A stretch of DNA of 64,000 nt. It comes from Bacteroidales bacterium (GTDB taxonomy: Bacteria > Bacteroidota > Bacteroidia > Bacteroidales > CG2-30-32-10). The DNA lies in the NCBI GenBank assembly GCA_035353855.1, contig DAOQAK010000011.1, positions 10,907 through 74,906 on the forward strand, in the 5' to 3' direction. The translations under genes and the position numbers were made by a program. The number at the start of each line of letters is the position of its first letter. Within the stretch, counting starts at the first letter, position 1. Under the pieces are notes generated by a model. It was not told where the DNA came from. It saw nothing but the letters and a program-made list of their open reading frames with translations, and made no database searches. This document shows, piece after piece, positions 17,925-27,829 of the stretch.

Positions 17925-18460
17925 AAAAAGTATTATAATTAAGTTTTATATATTTTATGTTATATTAATATACCTGTTAGTTATGTTGAAAAAATATTTT
18001 TAAAAAATTGATAGAATATTTTATTAAAACATATTAACAAATTTAATAAAAATAGAATTATTTAAATAATTCATTTTTAATATTTTGATATTTTATTAAC
18101 AATGATGTAAAAATTAATAAGTTTAATAAATAACAGAAAAAAAATTAAAAATAGCTGTTAGAATTTTGTTTGATTTATATAAAAAGATTTTAAAACTAAA
18201 TTTGATTTATTCATGAAAAAAAATAAGAGAATAAAAAAACAGATTTCAAACCTTTTTAATTTTTTAATTAATAACAAAGTTATAATGTTATTAACAAATA
18301 TAATGTGAAAAAGTATTAAATACTGTAAAATAAACCGATTATGTAATATATACGGATAAAACAGATATTAATAAAGAATGTTTAATAAATTGTAAAAGAA
18401 ACAAATATAGTGAGTACAGAATATTGGTATTTTTGTTTTGATTTTTAATTATTAACAAAT
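17925..18460. other. 536-base very AT-rich intergenic region between divergent nadA and rpiB
   Basis: Divergent promoter region with few G or C bases and many A/T runs and TTAATAAA-like words. No ORF of useful length, no RNA gene and no strong hairpin was recognised. A TAnnTTTG box for rpiB lies at its right end (18428-18435). Confidence 0.6.
18428..18435 (+). promoter_or_regulatory. -7 box (TATTTTTG) upstream of rpiB
   Basis: TATTTTTG matches TAnnTTTG and lies 25 bases before the rpiB ATG. No -33 TTG is present at 19-21 bases upstream. Confidence 0.4.
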
Positions 18461-18901
18461 ATGGAAAAAATAAAAGAGATTGCAATAGGCAGCGATCATG
18501 CAGGATTTATTTATAAAGAAAAAATAATTGAATTCTTAAAAGGACAAGGATATCTGGTAAATGATTTGGGATGTTATTCAGAAGCAAGTGTTGATTATCC
18601 TGATTTTGTACATCCTGTAGCAATAATAGTTGAAGAGAATGTTAATACAAAAGGAATACTTATTTGTGGCAGCGGTAATGGTGTATGTATGACAGCCAAT
18701 AAACATCAGAGCATACGAGCAGCATTATGCTGGAACGAAGAATTAGCAAAGCTTTCAAGGTTGCATAATGATGCTAATATAATATGTATTCCTGCCCGGT
18801 TCATTGATTTAGATTTAGCATTAAAGATGATTAATATTTTTCTTACTACTGATTTTGAAGGAGGAAGACATTTTAACAGGGTGAAAAAAATACCTTGTTA
18901 A
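18461..18901 (+). CDS. rpiB: Ribose-5-phosphate isomerase B (RpiB/LacA/LacB family)
   Basis: 146 residues, the typical length. It interconverts ribose-5-phosphate and ribulose-5-phosphate in the pentose phosphate pathway. The N-terminus IAIGSDHAGF carries the substrate-binding Asp-His pair, and the catalytic Cys lies in ILICGSGNGVCMTANK (about residues 66-80). The C-terminal ARF...FEGGRHFNRVKK segment is also typical. It is followed 56 bases later by lutB, which has its own promoter box, so co-transcription is uncertain. Confidence 0.95.
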   Translation: MEKIKEIAIGSDHAGFIYKEKIIEFLKGQGYLVNDLGCYSEASVDYPDFVHPVAIIVEENVNTKGILICGSGNGVCMTANKHQSIRAALCWNEELAKLSRLHNDANIICIPARFIDLDLALKMINIFLTTDFEGGRHFNRVKKIPC

Positions 18902-18924
18902 ATAGATACCTATTATTAATTGAG

Positions 18925-18932
18925 TAATTTTG
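18925..18932 (+). promoter_or_regulatory. -7 box (TAATTTTG) upstream of the lutB-like gene
   Basis: TAATTTTG matches TAnnTTTG and lies 25 bases before the ATG at 18958. The -33 element is not clear. Confidence 0.4.
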
Positions 18933-18957
18933 CATACATATAGAAAGAATAAAAAAA

Positions 18958-20340
18958 ATGTCAGATAAATATTTGAAATTTTTAAAAGATAGTGAAGAGA
19001 AGGCTTTTGATAAAAAGCACCGAAACATTATTAATTTCAATATTTCCAAATACGATACCGCAGTAGCAAAAGGGAAACTCCAATATCATGATATTGAATT
19101 AGCAAAAAAAAGAGCAGCACACATTAAGCATAAAGCTATAAATAGTTTGGATGAATACCTTGTTGAATTTGAAGCAAATTTTATATTGCGCGGAGGGAAG
19201 ATAATTTGGGCAGACACACAGGAAGAAGCAATAACTGAGATTATCAAAGTTTTAAAAAAATACGATGCAAGACATGTAGTAAAATCGAAATCGATGATTA
19301 CCGAAGAGATTGAGCTAAACAACCATTTGCAATCGCAGCACATTGAATCGCTTGAAACAGATTTAGGTGAATACATAGTACAATTAGCCGGTGAAAAGCC
19401 TTATCATATTATTACTCCGGCAATGCATAAATCGAAAGAAGATATTTCGGAATTATTTTTTCAGAAATTCGGATTCGGGAAAGAACATTCAGCAGAAGAG
19501 CTTACAGAGTTTGTAAGAAAATTATTGCGTGAAAAATTTGTTGGAGCCGATGTTGGAATAACAGGTGCTAACTTTCTTATTGCCGATATGGGCGCAATTG
19601 CCGTTACCGAGAATGAAGGCAATGCTTTGATGACGGTATCATTCCCAAAAGTTCATATTGCAATTTGCGGAGTTGAAAAAATTATTCCTTCTTTAAAAGA
19701 TCTGGATTTATTCTGGCCGTTGCTTGCAACGCATGGAACAGGACAAAACGTTACAGCATACAACTCAATAATTTTCGGACCTAAGCAGGAAGGCGAAAGC
19801 GATGGGCCCGATGAAATGTATCTTGTAATATTGAACAACGGACGCGATAATGTTCTAGCGCTTGACGAACAACGCCGGGCTATGTCCTGTATCAAATGCG
19901 GAGCTTGCCTGAATGCTTGTCCTGTATATAAGAATATTGGAGGTTACACGTATAACACCACTTATAGTGGTCCTATAGGTTCGGTTATTACTCCGCATAT
20001 GCGAGGGAAAGAAGAATTCAAGCATCTGAGTTATGCTTCATCACTTTGTGGAAAATGCAGCGAAATATGCCCGGTTATGATTAATCTTCACAAACTTTTA
20101 TTGTATAACAGGAGAGATTTTGTGAAAGAAAAATATGTTACCAGTTCTGAAAAAACAGTTATGTATTTTTGGAAGAAAGCCATGATGAGTCGTAAGTTAG
20201 TTGAGATGGCTACACCGGGAATGAAAAATTTATTACTGAAAAACTTTTTCGCAAAATCGTGGGGACCAAGAAGGACACTACCTGCAATAAGTCCGAAATC
20301 ATTTAACAGGCTTTGGAAAGAACAACGAAGCCATAAATAA
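18958..20340 (+). CDS. lutB: LutB-like lactate utilisation iron-sulfur protein
   Basis: 460 residues. An N-terminal LUD domain (about 60-290) is followed by two 4Fe-4S Cys clusters: CIKCGACLNACPVY (about 312-325) and CGKCSEICPV (about 362-371). This is the architecture of LutB/YkgF, one of three subunits (LutA-LutB-LutC) that oxidise L-lactate to pyruvate. LutA and LutC are not adjacent, which is unusual compared with the common lutABC operon; they may be elsewhere. The gene is followed after 14 bases by the asparaginase-like gene. Confidence 0.9.
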   Translation: MSDKYLKFLKDSEEKAFDKKHRNIINFNISKYDTAVAKGKLQYHDIELAKKRAAHIKHKAINSLDEYLVEFEANFILRGGKIIWADTQEEAITEIIKVLKKYDARHVVKSKSMITEEIELNNHLQSQHIESLETDLGEYIVQLAGEKPYHIITPAMHKSKEDISELFFQKFGFGKEHSAEELTEFVRKLLREKFVGADVGITGANFLIADMGAIAVTENEGNALMTVSFPKVHIAICGVEKIIPSLKDLDLFWPLLATHGTGQNVTAYNSIIFGPKQEGESDGPDEMYLVILNNGRDNVLALDEQRRAMSCIKCGACLNACPVYKNIGGYTYNTTYSGPIGSVITPHMRGKEEFKHLSYASSLCGKCSEICPVMINLHKLLLYNRRDFVKEKYVTSSEKTVMYFWKKAMMSRKLVEMATPGMKNLLLKNFFAKSWGPRRTLPAISPKSFNRLWKEQRSHK

Positions 20341-20354
20341 TTTTATATTTTTCT

Positions 20355-20855
20355 ATGAAAATATTGTTTATACAAACCGGCGGGACAATTGATAAAGATT
20401 ATCCTCAAGGCCCCGGGGCTTATGCTTTTCAAATACTTGAACCGGCTGTAAAAAATATTTTGGAAAAAATAAATCCCACATTTGAATACAAAATAATATC
20501 GATGTTTCGCAAGGATAGCAACGATATTACCGATAACGACAGAAAAAAATTATCAGACTTTTGTAAAAAAACAACTTTCGAAAAAATAATTATAACTCAC
20601 GGAACCGACACTATTATTGAAACAGCGAAGTTTTTGTCTGTTATAAAAAATAAAACTATAATTCTTACCGGGGCATTTCGTCCGGAAAAATTAAAAATAT
20701 CGGATGCCGATTTTAATATTGGTTTTGCATTAGGTGCGCTGAATAATGCGCCAAACGGGGTTTATATAGCTATGCAGGGGAAATTATTTTTAAACGATAA
20801 TGTTGTCAGAAATAAAAATGGTGTTTATGAAGAAAGAAAGAGAAACAGGAAATAA
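20355..20855 (+). CDS. Single-domain asparaginase-like protein
   Basis: 166 residues corresponding to the N-terminal domain of L-asparaginases only. The first catalytic motif is QTGGTIDK (about 7-14), and the second catalytic Thr-Asp pair lies in ITHGTDTIIET (about 78-88). The C-terminal domain of classical asparaginases (about 330 residues) is missing. Short proteins of this kind occur in Bacteroidota, so it may be a natural family and not a truncation; activity is uncertain. Its 3' end overlaps the start of the pseudouridine synthase gene by 29 bases, indicating coupled translation. Confidence 0.82.
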   Translation: MKILFIQTGGTIDKDYPQGPGAYAFQILEPAVKNILEKINPTFEYKIISMFRKDSNDITDNDRKKLSDFCKKTTFEKIIITHGTDTIIETAKFLSVIKNKTIILTGAFRPEKLKISDADFNIGFALGALNNAPNGVYIAMQGKLFLNDNVVRNKNGVYEERKRNRK

Positions 20856-21660
20856 ATTCAAACCTTCGGGAGAAAGAGATTTTAAAAAGCCTTTCAGAAG
20901 AAAAGAAAAAAAATCTTCAGGTAGCGTTAAAAAATCAGAAGACTCAGATTTGGTTCGTTTGAATAAATATATTGCCAATGCAGGTATTTGCTCAAGGCGT
21001 GAAGCCGATACACTTATCGAAAGTGGCGCTGTTTCAGTGAATGGGAAAATTGTAACACAACTAGGGACAAAAGTCTCAAAAGATGATGTTGTGCAGTTTG
21101 GCGGAGAGACTTTGAAACGTGAAAGAATGGTTTATGTTTTATTGAATAAGCCTAAAGATTATATCACAACACTTGATGACCCCGAAGGAAGAAAAACAGT
21201 AATGGCTTTGGTGCAAAGAGCATGTAAAGAGCGTATATATCCTGTAGGCCGTCTCGACAGGGCTACAACAGGTTTGTTGCTTTTGACCAATGACGGCGAA
21301 ATGGCGAAAAAACTGATGCATCCCAAACATGGTGTCAAAAAAATATATCACGTAGAAGTGGATAAAAATTTCCAACCGGCCGATTTTGAAAAAATCAGTA
21401 AAGGAATTGAACTGGAAGACGGCATTGCCTACGTTGATGAGATTGCCTATGATGGCGATGGTTCTGACAAAAAAAGCTTAGGTGTTGAATTGCACATCGG
21501 AAAAAACAGGATCGTAAGAAGAATTTTTGAAAGCCTGGGTTATAGGGTTGTAAAGCTCGACAGGGTATATTATGCAGGCTTGACAAAAAAAGATTTGCCA
21601 CGCGGTAAATGGCGTTTTCTTTCGCAAATGGAAATAAATATGTTGAAAATGATTTCTTAA
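20827..21660 (+). CDS. RluB/RsuA-family rRNA pseudouridine synthase
   Basis: 277 residues from ATG 20827 (MKKERETGNKFKPSGERDF); in-frame ATGs at 20800 and 20818 would add 9 or 3 residues. A basic N-terminal tail is followed by an S4 RNA-binding domain (VRLNKYIANAGICSRREAD, about 41-59), then the catalytic domain with the motif PVGRLDRATTGLLLLTNDG, whose Asp is the catalytic nucleophile. The C-terminus IGKNRIVRRIFESLGYRV is typical of RluB/RluE/RluF. It probably isomerises uridine in 23S rRNA. The start overlaps the previous gene. Confidence 0.93.
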   Translation: MKKERETGNKFKPSGERDFKKPFRRKEKKSSGSVKKSEDSDLVRLNKYIANAGICSRREADTLIESGAVSVNGKIVTQLGTKVSKDDVVQFGGETLKRERMVYVLLNKPKDYITTLDDPEGRKTVMALVQRACKERIYPVGRLDRATTGLLLLTNDGEMAKKLMHPKHGVKKIYHVEVDKNFQPADFEKISKGIELEDGIAYVDEIAYDGDGSDKKSLGVELHIGKNRIVRRIFESLGYRVVKLDRVYYAGLTKKDLPRGKWRFLSQMEINMLKMIS

Positions 21661-21699
21661 AATATAATTTTTCCCTTTATAAATCCGTTATAGCATTTA

Positions 21700-24354
21700 A
21701 TGGAAACTACACCCGAAATACAAAAACCTGAAAAGAAAAATAAAGCATGGAGAATAATTAAAAAAATCCTTCTCACAATAGTTATCTTATTTTTACTTTT
21801 AATTGGCACAGCGGTAACGATACTTTATTTCTATGAAGATTCGATCAAAAAAATTATTGTCGACAATATCAACAAACAATTAAATACCGAAATCCAGGTA
21901 AAAGAAATTGATCTTACGTTGTTTAAAAAATTCCCTAATGTTTCATTGGTGTTTACAGATGTAATAGCTAAAGATGCCATAAAATCTACTAATAAAGGCA
22001 ATCTCCTGAAAGCTAAAAATGTTTATTTGCAATTCAGTTTCTGGGACTTATGGTATAAAAATTATAAGATAAAAAAGATAGAAGCCGAAAATGGAATTAT
22101 AAACATTGTTACTTATAAAGATGGTTCTGTAAACTATCATTTCTGGAAAAACGATACTACGGCAAAAAGCGAATCATTCTCGTTCGATTTACAAAAAGTA
22201 ATTTTGAAAAACATGGCTATCCGCTACTGCGATTTCAAACTGAACCAGAATTATATGGGTGCTACCAACAACCTGGTTTTGAGCGGAAAATTCAGCAGCG
22301 ATAAATTTACCATGTTTGCCAATGGTAACATGCTGATGAATTATGTAAACATTTCGGGAATTAAGTTCATCCCGGGGAAAAACATAAATATCAGTCTGAA
22401 GCTTGATGTTGACCAAAGTACCGATGTTTACAAATTTACGGATAGTAAACTATTGATGGGCAACATGAGTTTTGATGTAAACGGTAATGTGATAAACAGC
22501 GAAAATAAAGGCTTTGTGAATTTATCAGTAACAGGAGCCAAAACAGAACTGCAATCGTTCATAAAAGAGCTGCCTTATGAATACCGCAAATATTTTGAGA
22601 AGTATAAAGTTGAAGGTGATTTTTATTTTAACACTAACATTAAAGGTTCGTACTTAGGCGAAAGTTTTCCGGGAGTTAAAGTTTCGTTTGGAATAAAAAA
22701 TGGGAATATCATTTTAAAAGAATCAGATATTGCGCTTAAGAATGTTAATATGTCGGGGACTTATTCTAGCGGAGCCTCATCAAGCCTTGTAAATTCGGAA
22801 TTGAATATCAATAATTTCTCTTCAACATTGAAATCGGGAAATATAAAAGGCAATATCAAAATCAAAAACTTTTTAAAACCCGAGATCGAAATGCTGGTTG
22901 ATGCCAATATGGATTTGCAGGAAATGCAGGAATTCCTGAAGGTTGATACTATCACTTCATTAAAAGGAAAAGTTAATATGAGCGCATCGTTCAAAGGAAA
23001 AGTAAATTCAGAAAAAGGTTTTGAAGTAAAAGACTTTATTGCCAGCAACGCCGAAGGAAAGCTTACTGTAACCGGTGGCGAACTTTCAATAAAAAATGAC
23101 CCGCGTAATTATAAGAATATTGAAGGAAAATTTGAGTTCAGTAATAATGATATTATTGTTAACGAGCTCAACATGCTCATCAATCAAAGTGATTTCAAAC
23201 TGAAAGGATATTTTAAAAATTTATTATCGTTTATTTTTCTCGATGATCAAAAACTTTTGATTGATGCAAATTTAGTTTCCGAAAAAACGGAACTCGACGA
23301 TTTGCTTCAATACGGCACTTCGAGTGATACAAGCTATCGCCTTGTATTCCCCGAAAAAATAGAATGCAAGCTGGATATAGATATCAACAAACTTACATTC
23401 AGAAAATTTACCGCCACAAATATTTCAGGAAAAGTAAAGTTGAAAAACAAACAATTGCATGCCGACCCGCTTGAATTCAATTCGGTGGATGGCAGTGTTG
23501 ACGGGGAAGTACTGGTTGACGGTTCGCAGAAAGGGCAATTACTTATCAGTTGCGAAGCTGAACTGAAAGATATGAACATTAAAAAACTTTTTTATGAGTT
23601 TGGAAATTTCGGGCAGAACAGTATGAAGGATGAAAACCTTGAAGGAACTGCCACTGCCGATGTTCGCTTTGCAGGTGTATGGAGCGATTACCTGAAACCG
23701 GTAATGGATAAGATGTATGCCAAATCGGATATTGTGATTGAAAAAGGACGATTGCTGAATTATGCGCCAATGCAGGGTTTGTCGCGATTCTTAAAAATGA
23801 GCGATCTGAATGATGTAAAATTTTCAACGCTTCATAACCAGATTGAAATTAAAAACAGGACCATTCATATTCCCGCAATGGAAATAAAATCGAGCGCTAT
23901 TGATATTATCGCTTCGGGCGAACATACTTTTGATAATGTGATTAATTATCACATTCAGGTAAAACTCTCTGATATAATGGCGCAGAAAGCCAAAAAAGCA
24001 AAACCCGAAAACGAAGAATTTGGAGTTGTTGAAGATGATGGGCTGGGAAAAACTTCTTTATTTATTTTAGTTACCGGAACGGTTGATAATCCCGTGTATA
24101 AATACGATGGCAAGGGTGTGAAAGCAAAGATTGTTGTAAATTATGTTAAAGAAAAAGAAAACCTAAAATCCATACTGAATGAGGAATTCGGCTGGTTTAA
24201 AAAAGATTCTGCCGTTATAAAAAACAAAGAAGAAAATAAAAACAAGCCCGAACTAAAACCCAAGAAAAATAAAAATGAAAGCAACCTTGAAAAGCAAGAG
24301 AACGGAAATTTCGTTATTGAATGGGATGAGGATAGTCCCGGAAAGGGGGATTAG
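21700..24354 (+). CDS. AsmA-like envelope protein
   Basis: 884 residues. A single N-terminal TM helix (about 23-48; IILLTIVILFLLLIGTAV-like) is followed by a long periplasmic beta-rich region. The start NINKQLNTEIQVKEIDLTLF is the AsmA signature, and an AsmA_2-like C-terminal region (about 640-790, including FSTLHNQIEIKNRTIHIPA) follows. AsmA/TamB-type proteins are thought to form bridges for lipid transport to the outer membrane. A charged Lys/Asn/Glu tail ends the protein. It lies 39 bases downstream of the pseudouridine synthase in the same direction. Confidence 0.87.
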   Translation: METTPEIQKPEKKNKAWRIIKKILLTIVILFLLLIGTAVTILYFYEDSIKKIIVDNINKQLNTEIQVKEIDLTLFKKFPNVSLVFTDVIAKDAIKSTNKGNLLKAKNVYLQFSFWDLWYKNYKIKKIEAENGIINIVTYKDGSVNYHFWKNDTTAKSESFSFDLQKVILKNMAIRYCDFKLNQNYMGATNNLVLSGKFSSDKFTMFANGNMLMNYVNISGIKFIPGKNINISLKLDVDQSTDVYKFTDSKLLMGNMSFDVNGNVINSENKGFVNLSVTGAKTELQSFIKELPYEYRKYFEKYKVEGDFYFNTNIKGSYLGESFPGVKVSFGIKNGNIILKESDIALKNVNMSGTYSSGASSSLVNSELNINNFSSTLKSGNIKGNIKIKNFLKPEIEMLVDANMDLQEMQEFLKVDTITSLKGKVNMSASFKGKVNSEKGFEVKDFIASNAEGKLTVTGGELSIKNDPRNYKNIEGKFEFSNNDIIVNELNMLINQSDFKLKGYFKNLLSFIFLDDQKLLIDANLVSEKTELDDLLQYGTSSDTSYRLVFPEKIECKLDIDINKLTFRKFTATNISGKVKLKNKQLHADPLEFNSVDGSVDGEVLVDGSQKGQLLISCEAELKDMNIKKLFYEFGNFGQNSMKDENLEGTATADVRFAGVWSDYLKPVMDKMYAKSDIVIEKGRLLNYAPMQGLSRFLKMSDLNDVKFSTLHNQIEIKNRTIHIPAMEIKSSAIDIIASGEHTFDNVINYHIQVKLSDIMAQKAKKAKPENEEFGVVEDDGLGKTSLFILVTGTVDNPVYKYDGKGVKAKIVVNYVKEKENLKSILNEEFGWFKKDSAVIKNKEENKNKPELKPKKNKNESNLEKQENGNFVIEWDEDSPGKGD

Positions 24355-24480
24355 TAGCAAGACACAAGTAGTAAGTCGTAAGATTCAAGTCTTAAATCGT
24401 AAGAGAATTTTTGCGGCTTAGCGTTCGCTGCTATGAACCATTTGAGAAATTAATAGAGATCGTTTATAAAATTGACTAAT
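24355..24480. repeat. Short non-coding stretch with imperfect direct repeats
   Basis: Between convergent asmA-like and dinD genes. It contains repeated words TAAGTCGTAAGA and TAAATCGTAAGA spaced by 13 bases. I see no gene or strong terminator. It is probably decayed intergenic repeat. Confidence 0.35.
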
Positions 24481-25299
24481 TTATTCTTTATCTTTTTTAT
24501 CTTCTTTAAGCATTTTTCTATGTCCTTCTTTCAATTCTTTTTTTACGTCAGAAAGGCGTTTTTCTATAGGCAAATTTTCAGGATTTTTCCCAACATTTTT
24601 TTGAATAATTTCTCTAACCTCTCTTCCAACTTGAAAATGTGTTTGTTCTAAATTCGATTGACCAGTAATTCCTTTATTTTTAATTCTTTCTTCTGCTTGT
24701 GTAACTCTAAATAAGTTCGCGGCTAATTCAGTTCGTCCCATATAATCCATTAATTTTCCTTTTTTAACTCCACGTTTTTTTTCTAGTTGCCAAGAAGGCA
24801 TATTATACATTCCTACATATCCTGCATTTTGAAATTTGGCAAAATTTTCTATACCAAATTCTTTTACTACCGAAGCTAAAGATTTATTGCCTTCAGTTAA
24901 TTCCTCTCTAATTAATAATCTTTCAATTTGGTCATTATTTTGAATATAGAGCTCAAATTTTCTTGTTTGCTGAGCAAAATATACTTGTGCTTGAGCGACC
25001 TCAACTTTTTTAGGATCGCCATTCATTACTGCAATATAACAAGCAAATCTTGTTAATTTAAAATCTTGCTTTTTTTGTCCATCAATTTCTCTCTGAAAAG
25101 CAATTATATTTTCGTAATGAGGAATATTTAATGAAACAAAAGCTTTTGTTGCTCTATCCAATACATTTTGAAAAGACTTCATATCTTTATAGCCGAGCAT
25201 CATCATTAAGTCTGATGCCCACCAATATGTAGTTCCATTCTCGTTTTTAAAGTCTTCGAATGATAATAAATTACCACTTGTGTTTTGTATATCGTTCAT
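24481..25299 (-). CDS. dinD: DNA damage-inducible protein D (DinD) family
   Basis: 272 residues. An N-terminal BRO/DinD domain (TYWWASDLMMMLGYKDMKSF, about 19-38; KLTRFACYIAVMNGDPKK, about 80-97) is followed by a helical region with NAGYVGMYNM and MDYMGRTELAANLFRVTQAE, typical of DinD. In E. coli DinD is SOS-induced and modulates RecA filaments. This gene stands alone and its C-terminus is rich in Lys and Glu. I did not recognise a LexA-type box upstream. A TAnnTTTG box lies 22 bases before the ATG. Confidence 0.85.
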   Translation of the reverse strand: MNDIQNTSGNLLSFEDFKNENGTTYWWASDLMMMLGYKDMKSFQNVLDRATKAFVSLNIPHYENIIAFQREIDGQKKQDFKLTRFACYIAVMNGDPKKVEVAQAQVYFAQQTRKFELYIQNNDQIERLLIREELTEGNKSLASVVKEFGIENFAKFQNAGYVGMYNMPSWQLEKKRGVKKGKLMDYMGRTELAANLFRVTQAEERIKNKGITGQSNLEQTHFQVGREVREIIQKNVGKNPENLPIEKRLSDVKKELKEGHRKMLKEDKKDKE

Positions 25300-25321
25300 T
25301 TGAAATGAGTAATTAAGAAAT

Positions 25322-25329
25322 CAAATTTA
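25322..25329 (-). promoter_or_regulatory. -7 box (TAAATTTG) upstream of dinD
   Basis: The minus strand reads TAAATTTG, a TAnnTTTG match 22 bases before the dinD ATG. No clear -33 element. Confidence 0.4.
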
Positions 25330-25389
25330 CAAAAAATATTATAATTAAGTGGAAACAGTTGATATATAAATGTATAATTTTTTTAAACA

Positions 25390-27033
25390 CTATTTATTTT
25401 TTCCCACGTCAATTACTTTCAAATCTATTTTATCAAGCAATTTATAAACAGGATAAGGGTTGTAGCTGTCGCCCCATTGCGGAACCAAGTATTTATCAAA
25501 ATAATTCCAATACACCATGCCATCTTCCACCTGTGGCTCTAATAGGTAGGCTGCAATATTTGCTAGTGGCTGCGCGGTACGTACAACATAAGTTCCGGCA
25601 TTAAAAAATATATTTTCCATTTTTGTGTTGCCGGTCATGGTGTTGGTGTAATGTCCCTGGTTCAGTCGTGGCGAGGGTTTTAAGTCGCTTATCACAAACG
25701 ATTCAACATTTAATGTACATGTGTCTTTCAGCTTTTCAATCTTAATTCCATGCAACAAAAGCAAATCGATGCAATCCCTGTCAAACGTGTTAATGATATA
25801 TGCATACGGAAATTTTACACTTGTCTTCGGGAAATATTCTGCAAGATAAGGAACAGTAACAGTTCGCTTGCGGTCGGTTTTTATGTAAGGCATATAGCTA
25901 TTTTCGTTATAACCCGAATCAACTTCAAATGCTTTGATGGTAATTTTTTCGGGAGTAGGCAGGCAGTTGAAGGTAACAGCAAACGAATCGGTTTTCAATG
26001 GATTCAATCCGCGCTGAATTATTTTTGCATCCGAAGAATCGATAAGCATGTTGATGGCTTTGCTGTTTGCCGCAACATAATCAAGTATCGACCACAACAA
26101 ATTATAACAACCATACACTCTTGTTTTGAAATCGGCATAAACATAATTTTCATTTAATATCGAAAGACGGTTTCGCAAGCCAACATAGTTTGTCAGGTAT
26201 CTTGGTTCAAAAGCGTACGATACCCATCCTTTTTCGAGGCGCATCAAATCTACAAATTCGCCATAGAAACAATTTTCAGTTGCGTATTTTTTATTCAGAG
26301 TTTTCGAAACAGCGGGCATCATTTTATCGCGCATGAAATTAATAAGAGTCCTGTCGGTATTGGCATTCATCATCCATGTGAAAGTTACAGGCTCTTCGTG
26401 GTACGAACCGTTGGTAGTGTGACAGTCAACAAATACAGCGGGGTCCCATTTATTTAAAACAGTTGTCAGTAATGCCTGCATTTCTGGCGATTCAGCTTTT
26501 AATGCATCGCGGTTAATGTCGAGCATTTGTCCGTTATATCTTATTCCAACACCATTCTTCGGTCCGTTCTGACTCTTTCGGTTTTTAGTACTTATTTTTT
26601 GATTTCCATCGGGATTAAAATTCGGACAGATAAGCAAAACAATATTTTTAAAAATTTCTTCGTTTTTCTTTTCAAGTAAATCACGCGCCAGCATTAATGT
26701 TGCTTCTTTTCCTTCCACTTCGCCGGCATGAATATTCGCCTGGATATAAACCACGGTTCGCCCGTCCTTCACAAACTTGTTATCTTTTACAACAGGCAAT
26801 GGGTTTGCAATTACAAGCAAAGGCACTTCATAATCTTCGGTTGATGTGATGAATTTTTCTACAGAAATATTTTTCGAAATTGTTTTCAGTTGTTCGATGA
26901 ATGAAATCACATCTTCATTCTTCGATGTAGATTCGAAGTTTGTTTTTTCAGCAATTGTTTGAAGCTTAACTTGTGCCTGCGCAGAGTACATGATAAATAC
27001 AAAACTTATCAGAAAGAAATATTTTGTTTTCAT
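25390..27033 (-). CDS. Secreted M14-family zinc carboxypeptidase-like protein
   Basis: 547 residues with a signal peptide (MKTKYFFLISFVFIMYSAQA). The M14 zinc-binding pair HxxE is in IQANIHAGEVEGKEA (about residues 93-107), and the third ligand His is in VDCHTTNGSYHE (about 200). The fold region around NFNPDGNQKIS also matches M14. These enzymes remove C-terminal residues from peptides or act on peptidoglycan; the substrate is unknown. The C-terminal third has no recognised domain and no T9SS sorting domain. It lies 15 bases after the small OB-fold-like gene and is probably co-transcribed with it. Confidence 0.87.
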   Translation of the reverse strand: MKTKYFFLISFVFIMYSAQAQVKLQTIAEKTNFESTSKNEDVISFIEQLKTISKNISVEKFITSTEDYEVPLLVIANPLPVVKDNKFVKDGRTVVYIQANIHAGEVEGKEATLMLARDLLEKKNEEIFKNIVLLICPNFNPDGNQKISTKNRKSQNGPKNGVGIRYNGQMLDINRDALKAESPEMQALLTTVLNKWDPAVFVDCHTTNGSYHEEPVTFTWMMNANTDRTLINFMRDKMMPAVSKTLNKKYATENCFYGEFVDLMRLEKGWVSYAFEPRYLTNYVGLRNRLSILNENYVYADFKTRVYGCYNLLWSILDYVAANSKAINMLIDSSDAKIIQRGLNPLKTDSFAVTFNCLPTPEKITIKAFEVDSGYNENSYMPYIKTDRKRTVTVPYLAEYFPKTSVKFPYAYIINTFDRDCIDLLLLHGIKIEKLKDTCTLNVESFVISDLKPSPRLNQGHYTNTMTGNTKMENIFFNAGTYVVRTAQPLANIAAYLLEPQVEDGMVYWNYFDKYLVPQWGDSYNPYPVYKLLDKIDLKVIDVGKNK

Positions 27034-27048
27034 ATTGATGGTAAATTT

Positions 27049-27603
27049 TTATTTTTTTTCTTCTTCAATGATATCATATTTTTCAGCGAAGATGGTAATA
27101 ACCGAAATATAATTTTTATGAGTTTGCTCCATTTTAGTTTTTAATTTTTGAATATCTTTTTTTGATAAACTATCGGCAATCCCAGCTTTCTTCTTACCGT
27201 TAACCCATGCACTGTCTTTACAGGGAGTATGGTCGATATGGCATAATAAATTTTTATCATTTTCCATTTTATCCATTTCGGGTTGTTCAATACGGAATTC
27301 TTTAACAATGCCGAAAATTCTTACTCTTTTATTATAAAGAGAGTCGTTGAAACTAGTTGATGAATCCTGTGGAACAATTTTAATGATTGCACCACTTTCG
27401 GTTTTTAATTTCATTTTCTTTCCGTCAACACCGCATATATGGATAATTAAACCTTCAGTTTCAACTTTTTTATTTTCATAGAAGCTGATATTTTTAATCA
27501 AACTGTCAGCGTGAACTTTATTAATTTGAGCAAAAACCTTTGTATTGCTTATGTTTAAAAGGAAAACAAATATTACTGATAGTTGTATTTTTTTAGTCAT
27601 CAT
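27049..27603 (-). CDS. Small secreted OB-fold-like protein, unknown function
   Basis: 184 residues with an N-terminal hydrophobic signal (about 8-24). Residues about 38-105 (VETEGLIIHICGVDGKKMKL through NKRVRIFGIVKEFRI) look like the short OB-fold of DUF4920-type proteins, where a Cys follows the second strand. This assignment is by pattern only. The C-terminal half is Lys-rich and helical. Conserved-looking Cys-His groups (LLCHIDHTPCKDS) could bind metal. It precedes the M14 peptidase in the same direction. Confidence 0.5.
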   Translation of the reverse strand: MMTKKIQLSVIFVFLLNISNTKVFAQINKVHADSLIKNISFYENKKVETEGLIIHICGVDGKKMKLKTESGAIIKIVPQDSSTSFNDSLYNKRVRIFGIVKEFRIEQPEMDKMENDKNLLCHIDHTPCKDSAWVNGKKKAGIADSLSKKDIQKLKTKMEQTHKNYISVITIFAEKYDIIEEEKK

Positions 27604-27829
27604 TGATTTTTTATTATTGAAATTTTTAATAATTCAAAGTTTTCAAATGTAGTTTTTTTCAATAAAGGAAAAAGAAAATATTTTTCTTTTTTATATCCTC
27701 TGCCTTTTCTTCGAAATGTTCAGACTGATGGCAGGCAGTCCTCGCTGGAAATTGAAACTTCAAAAGTCGCAACCCAGAAGCATGTAAAGACTTTTGAGGG
27801 TTTCCTGCGCGATAAATCAATCATTTTAT

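Noticed and set aside
17925..18460. Possible origin or riboswitch in the long AT-rich gap
   Set aside because: No DnaA boxes, conserved riboswitch core or strong hairpins could be recognised; it only shows high AT content.
20355..20855. Truncated asparaginase as a pseudogene
   Set aside because: One-domain asparaginase-like proteins of this length exist in Bacteroidota, and its 3' end overlaps the next gene in an orderly way.
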